A DNA stretch of 64,000 nt. Source: Paenibacillus gyeongsangnamensis. GTDB lineage: Bacteria > Bacillota > Bacilli > Paenibacillales > NBRC-103111. The notes beneath the pieces are model-generated. The model saw only the letters and a list, made by a program, of their open reading frames with translations, was not told the origin of the DNA and ran no database searches. Positions 60,664 to 64,000 of the stretch are shown here, piece after piece (position 1 is the stretch's first letter; every line of letters begins with the position of its first letter). The stretch spans positions 1-64,000 of the forward strand of contig NZ_JAQAGZ010000009.1 in assembly GCF_027533625.1 (NCBI RefSeq). Reading direction: 5' to 3'. The position numbers and the translations under genes were made by a program.

Positions 60664-60975
60664 ATAAGTGGTGAGAAATGGTTTCGGATTGCTGAAGAAG
60701 AGCCCTATAATAGGGATTGAAGCAGTATGCAAAAAAAATTGAGGATGCACGCCCCCGAGGTTGGGTTGTCATCTGGTGGGAGATTTCATCATCCGGGTCA
60801 AAGCGTTCTCTACATAGCTGTTGAGCAGTTGGCTATGGTGGAGACCTTAAATAACCCTGATAAATCTACTTTGATTTGGGTTCAAACGTATAACCAAGCA
60901 ACCGGGATCCCTAATGTTTTGGATTTACGGCACGATTGGGATAACATTGGTCAGACCAATAGCGAAGTAATGTAA
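60664..60975 (+). pseudogene. RES-domain protein, interrupted
   Basis: One frame reads GEKWFRIAEEEPYNRD, then TGA (60718-60720), then from an ATG at 60727 GGRFHHPGQSVLYIAVEQLA and NNPDKSTLIWVQTYNQATG. WFRI and GGRFHHPGQSVLYIA are typical of RES domains (NAD-degrading toxins and relatives). There is no start codon before the first part and an in-frame stop inside, so it is probably inactive. No antitoxin gene is seen. Confidence 0.6.
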
Positions 60976-61001
60976 AGTTAAAAAAGTTAGGAGCTGTTAA
61001 G

Positions 61002-61601
61002 ATGAAGGATCAGTGGAATAAACGATTCGAAGCGGACGAGTACGCGTATGGCGAGCAACCCAACGCTTTTATTGAAGCCCAAGCACACCGGTTCAATGGG
61101 AAGCGGATCGTGGCGTTTGCGGAAGGAGAAGGCAGAAACGCCGTATTTCTGGCAAGGCAAGGATATCAGGTGACGGCATGGGATTATGCTGAGAATGGAT
61201 TGAAGAAAACAGAAAAGCTGGCGGAACGATTCCAAGTAAAGGTGGTAACCGAGAAAAAGGACTTGCTGTATGATCCAGTGCCTTCAGAAGTTTATGACGG
61301 CGCCATTATGGTGTTTGGTCACTTCCCAAAAGCGGAACAAAGAAAGGTGTTTGACAAATTGCTCTCCGTCGTGAAACTAGGCGGTATTGTCATGATGGAG
61401 GTTTACTCGGAAGAGCAGATTCGGTATCAAACAGGCGGCCCTAAAGCAGTTGATTTGCTTTATTGTCCTGAAGATGTACTGGCGTGGGCAAGCGGGTACG
61501 AGGTTCTGCATTTCTTCTACGGAGAACAAAGGAGAGACGAAGGCCTATTTCATACCGGAATGGGGCATGTAATTCAAGTCATTCTGGCGAAAATTCGCTA
61601 A
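61002..61601 (+). CDS. class I SAM-dependent methyltransferase (TehB-like)
   Basis: 199 residues. MKDQWNKRFEADEYAYGEQP start and SAM motif VAFAEGEGRNAVFLARQGYQ (about 36-55), with TAWDYAENGLKKTEKLAE, as in TehB/thiopurine methyltransferase-like enzymes that methylate oxyanions or thiols. TTAGGAG precedes the ATG. It is the last island-side gene before GC-rich sequence resumes. A strong hairpin closes it. Confidence 0.87.
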   Translation: MKDQWNKRFEADEYAYGEQPNAFIEAQAHRFNGKRIVAFAEGEGRNAVFLARQGYQVTAWDYAENGLKKTEKLAERFQVKVVTEKKDLLYDPVPSEVYDGAIMVFGHFPKAEQRKVFDKLLSVVKLGGIVMMEVYSEEQIRYQTGGPKAVDLLYCPEDVLAWASGYEVLHFFYGEQRRDEGLFHTGMGHVIQVILAKIR

Positions 61602-61609
61602 AAGCCTCA

Positions 61610-61653
61610 GATAATAACGGCATTCGGACCTAAGGCTGAATGCCGTTATTATC
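61610..61653. terminator. strong hairpin terminator
   Basis: GATAATAACGGCATTC (61610-61625) pairs perfectly with GAATGCCGTTATTATC (61638-61653). The T content is within the stem. Confidence 0.85.
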
Positions 61654-61737
61654 GAGTGCAATTAATGGAATTTCGCCTTAAGAGCGATATGCTGAACCGT
61701 ACCAAAGATGAAAGTTCATATCATCAGCCCGTGCATG

Positions 61738-61773
61738 GCAAAAGCCCCCGTTGTCTGGCAAACTGGGGGCTTT
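61738..61773 (-). terminator. terminator of the minus-strand two-component operon
   Basis: AAAGCCCCC (61741-61749) and GGGGGCTTT (61765-61773) pair perfectly; on the minus strand the stem is followed by TTTTG. Confidence 0.8.
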
Positions 61774-61837
61774 GCATCGTCCAAGGCATCGCGTCGGCAG
61801 GCGCCGCCGACCGGTCGTACTGCGATGTGCCCGGTTA

Positions 61838-62941
61838 TTAAAGTTCGGGAGACGCTGAAGGCGATTGCGCCCCATCCGGCGGCGGAACAAGCGGCAGCTC
61901 CACATGGAAAGCCGTCTGCTGCCGCCCGCTGACCGCCCAAACCTTGCCGCCGGATCCGGTCACGATATCGCGCACGATCGCAAGACCAATTCCGGTGCCT
62001 CCGCTCGCTAGCGAGCGCGAGGCGTCCACGCGGTAGAACCGCTCGAAAAGATAAGGCATGCTGTCGCCGGGAATCTCGACGCCGGTATTCGTAACCGATA
62101 TCCGCAGCGTATTTTTATCTACGGTCGCGGTCAATGTTACGTTTTCGCCCGCCGGTGTATACCGGACCGCATTGTCGAACAGGTTCCGGAACACCTGGCC
62201 GGCCCGGATTTTCCCCAGCGTCGTCCAGCAGGGTGAGTCCGGCAGGTCCAAACGGAAGCGAATGGATTTCCCGCGCAGACCGTGCAGAAACAAATCCGCC
62301 AGCTCCCGTACAATTCCGGTCAGCTCGGCCGGCTCTTCCGCCGTGCGGCGGCACAGGTCGCCTTCGATCATCGAAAGCAGGTGCAGGCCCTCGACGAGCC
62401 GGACCAGCCGTTCCACCTCCAGGTAGGCCTTCTCGAGAAGTTCGGGGCTGGCGGGGAGAACGCCGTCCTTCATCGCTTCGGTGTATCCGCGAACCGTTGA
62501 CAGGGGGGTGCGCAGCTCGTGGGCGACGTCGGCGACCAGATTGCGGCGAAGCATCTCGATCCGCGCCAGCTCGGCGCTCATGTCATTGAACGACCGGGCC
62601 AACTCGCCGATCTCGTCCCGGGTCGTCACGTCAAGCCGCACCTGGTAGTCGCCTCTGGCGATCTGTTCGGATAGCTTGCGCATCTGGATCAGCGGCCTGA
62701 CGATCGCGCGGGTGACCGCCCAGCAGAACAGCAGCGCCAGCGGCACGACGATCAGGCTGGTGAAGAGCAGGTATTGGCCTGCCGCCTGACGAAACATAAG
62801 AAAGTCCTGATAGACCATCATCCGGTTTTGTTCGATCAGCGTCAGCACGTACTGCCGGAAGCCGATCGTGATGCCGGCGGCAAGCGCGATCACGACAATC
62901 GCGTTGATGGCGAGCAATTTGTACAGCAGTTTAATTTTCAT
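61838..62941 (-). CDS. sensor histidine kinase (HAMP, HisKA, HATPase)
   Basis: 367 residues. Membrane helices at about 7-28 and 57-78 with a short outside loop (QYVLTLIEQNRMMVYQDF), HAMP, HisKA VADVAHELRTPLSTVRGYTE with phospho-His, HATPase with NLFDNAVRYT, NTGVEIPGD and GTGIGLAIVRDI. It overlaps the regulator gene by 11 bases. Next to a cupredoxin gene, so a copper or redox signal is possible. Confidence 0.9.
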   Translation of the reverse strand: MKIKLLYKLLAINAIVVIALAAGITIGFRQYVLTLIEQNRMMVYQDFLMFRQAAGQYLLFTSLIVVPLALLFCWAVTRAIVRPLIQMRKLSEQIARGDYQVRLDVTTRDEIGELARSFNDMSAELARIEMLRRNLVADVAHELRTPLSTVRGYTEAMKDGVLPASPELLEKAYLEVERLVRLVEGLHLLSMIEGDLCRRTAEEPAELTGIVRELADLFLHGLRGKSIRFRLDLPDSPCWTTLGKIRAGQVFRNLFDNAVRYTPAGENVTLTATVDKNTLRISVTNTGVEIPGDSMPYLFERFYRVDASRSLASGGTGIGLAIVRDIVTGSGGKVWAVSGRQQTAFHVELPLVPPPDGAQSPSASPEL

Positions 62942-63674
62942 ACGGCTCCTCTTTCATGCTGTAGCCGATTCCTCGGCACGTTATGATCAAGTCGAAAGCG
63001 GAGTCGATCGCCCGAAATTTGTGCCGGATATTGCCGATGTGAACGTCGATGATCCGGTCCGTTACCTCGCTGTCGCCAGCCGGATACAGCACCTCGAGCA
63101 GCTGCTCGCGCGTCAGAATGCGAGTTTTGTTTTCCGCCAAATGGATCAAAATCTTCGCTTCCTGAAACGTAAAATAAAGCGGCGTTCCCTTCCATGAGAA
63201 ATGGTGCCTCTCCTCGTCATACTCGAAATCCGCCACCCGGATGCGGCGGAAGTGCTCCCGGCTTCCGGAAATCCTCCTTAAAATCGCCTGCATGCGGGCA
63301 GCCAGTTCCCGGGGGCTGAACGGCTTCGTCAAATAATCGTCCGCGCCGGCAAGCAGCCCCCGGACTTTATCATCCTCGTCCATTTTGGCCGTCAGCATCA
63401 GGATGGGGGCCCCGCTCAATTTGCGGATTTCCTCGCAGGCGGCATAGCCGTCCATGAACGGCATCATCAGATCGAGAATAATGAACGCAGGACTTATCTT
63501 ATTTACGGCGTCCAGCGCTTCCCGGCCGTTCGACGCCGTCACGATTCTGCAGCCGAGCGCTTCCAGATACGCCTTCAAGAACGATACGATTGCCTCGTCG
63601 TCGTCCACAAGCAAGACGGGCCCATTCAGTACAAGCGTTTCCAGATGATCTTCCTCCACGAGCCTTATTTTCAA
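62931..63674 (-). CDS. OmpR/PhoB-family response regulator
   Basis: Up to 247 residues. Receiver GPVLLVDDDEAIVSFLKAYL, phospho-acceptor in FIILDLMMPFMDGYAA and Lys in DDYLTKPFSPREL; winged helix with REQLLEVLYPAGDSEVTDRI and CRGIGYSMKEE. The start is uncertain: the TTG at 63674 has a weak ribosome site, and the receiver begins about 18 residues later. Overlaps the kinase gene. Confidence 0.87.
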   Translation of the reverse strand: MKIRLVEEDHLETLVLNGPVLLVDDDEAIVSFLKAYLEALGCRIVTASNGREALDAVNKISPAFIILDLMMPFMDGYAACEEIRKLSGAPILMLTAKMDEDDKVRGLLAGADDYLTKPFSPRELAARMQAILRRISGSREHFRRIRVADFEYDEERHHFSWKGTPLYFTFQEAKILIHLAENKTRILTREQLLEVLYPAGDSEVTDRIIDVHIGNIRHKFRAIDSAFDLIITCRGIGYSMKEEPYEN

Positions 63675-63739
63675 CCGGTAAACTTATTCAACGGAAGGCG
63701 GCAGAAATCCTTTCCGCCACCTATATTGCGGCTTCCGGA

Positions 63740-64000
63740 CTATTTCTTCTGAATGTCAACGTTATGCGCGTCGGAATCGTCGTTTTTAAACGTAATCTTC
63801 GTACCGGCAATAACAGTCAGCGCGTTCGGCTGGAACGATTCGTTTTTCAGCTCGACCGTCTTTGCGCCGCCCGGCGCTCCTTTCTCCACCTTGACCGACA
63901 TGACCATATCAGGGTGAATGTCGCAGACGACCGCATAGTCTCCCGCTTCCCGGAAATCGTAGTCCCATGTATCGTCCTTGGACAGCAGGGGAGAAGTAGA
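63740..64000 (-). CDS. cupredoxin-like protein, C-terminal part (runs off right edge)
   Basis: The minus frame from the window edge to TAG at 63742-63740 gives about 86 residues. First comes the end of a plastocyanin-like domain with the copper ligands in GDYAVVCDIHPDMVMSVKVE (Cys, His, Met). Then a linker leads to a second start of a cupredoxin fold, AKTVELKNESFQPNALTVIA to DDSDAHNVDIQKK, with the first His ligand only. The second domain stops there, so only its first half exists. Probably an exported copper protein; the signal lies outside the window. Confidence 0.7.
   Translation of the reverse strand, partial: STSPLLSKDDTWDYDFREAGDYAVVCDIHPDMVMSVKVEKGAPGGAKTVELKNESFQPNALTVIAGTKITFKNDDSDAHNVDIQKK

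Noticed and set aside
1..64000. CRISPR arrays, tRNA or rRNA genes
   Set aside because: No regularly spaced direct repeats and no cloverleaf or rRNA-like stretches were found on reading.

Overview
The window looks like the chromosome of a spore-forming, low-GC Gram-positive close to Paenibacillus. Pointers are strong AGGAGG-type ribosome sites, a LiaFSR/PspA envelope-stress operon, a small acid-soluble spore protein (SspI), a YheC/YheD-type spore-associated ATP-grasp protein, a GerAB spore-germination permease remnant and many TTG/GTG starts. No rRNA, tRNA or CRISPR was seen.

Layout. (1) 1-32.6 kb is GC-rich core chromosome. It opens with an IS1380-type transposase fragment and a two-domain VOC protein, then a five-gene oligopeptide-type ABC importer, an amino-acid permease on the other strand and a divergently placed, broken small ORF. 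Next is a seven-gene lia operon (LiaI-like, PspA, PspC, second PspA, LiaF, LiaS, LiaR) with a perfect dyad upstream. Then come a frameshifted sigma-like ORF, a FliD-like gene, a GNAT enzyme, zwf, a cyclase-family hydrolase, a Tat-exported metallophosphoesterase, prfC, the spore ATP-grasp protein, an OmpR/histidine-kinase pair, a LacI regulator with an oxidoreductase-ThuA-oxidoreductase sugar operon, sspI, a KtrA-like regulator and a TrmH-type rRNA methyltransferase. Two families of short structured repeats are scattered through this part.

(2) 32.6-61.6 kb is visibly AT-richer and is an accessory island. Its left edge is an IS6-type terminal repeat nine bases after the methyltransferase stop codon. 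It holds a NarL-type two-component system divergent from a sulfide:quinone oxidoreductase / DUF1641 / CstB (persulfide dioxygenase-rhodanese) operon; a TauE exporter; a qoxABCD-type quinol oxidase with ctaB and a broken ctaA; a second persulfide dioxygenase with an MFS transporter; and a cluster of thioredoxin, rhodanese, TusA and DsrE proteins with a CstR-type persulfide-sensing repressor. A second two-component system, a methyltransferase, CcdA, a TlpA/ResA-like thioredoxin and an unusual thioredoxin-GerMN protein close it. At least ten near-palindromic sites of the form ATACCC-N4-GGGTAT lie in the intergenic regions and are probably CstR operators. The genes describe a sulfide-handling unit: SQR oxidises sulfide and feeds quinol to the qox oxidase, DsrE/TusA/rhodanese proteins relay sulfane sulfur, persulfide dioxygenases oxidise it to sulfite, and TauE-type carriers may export the product. 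The island is also full of truncated, fused and duplicated pieces of these same genes.

(3) 61.6-64 kb returns to GC-rich sequence with another OmpR/histidine-kinase pair and a cupredoxin gene that runs off the right edge.
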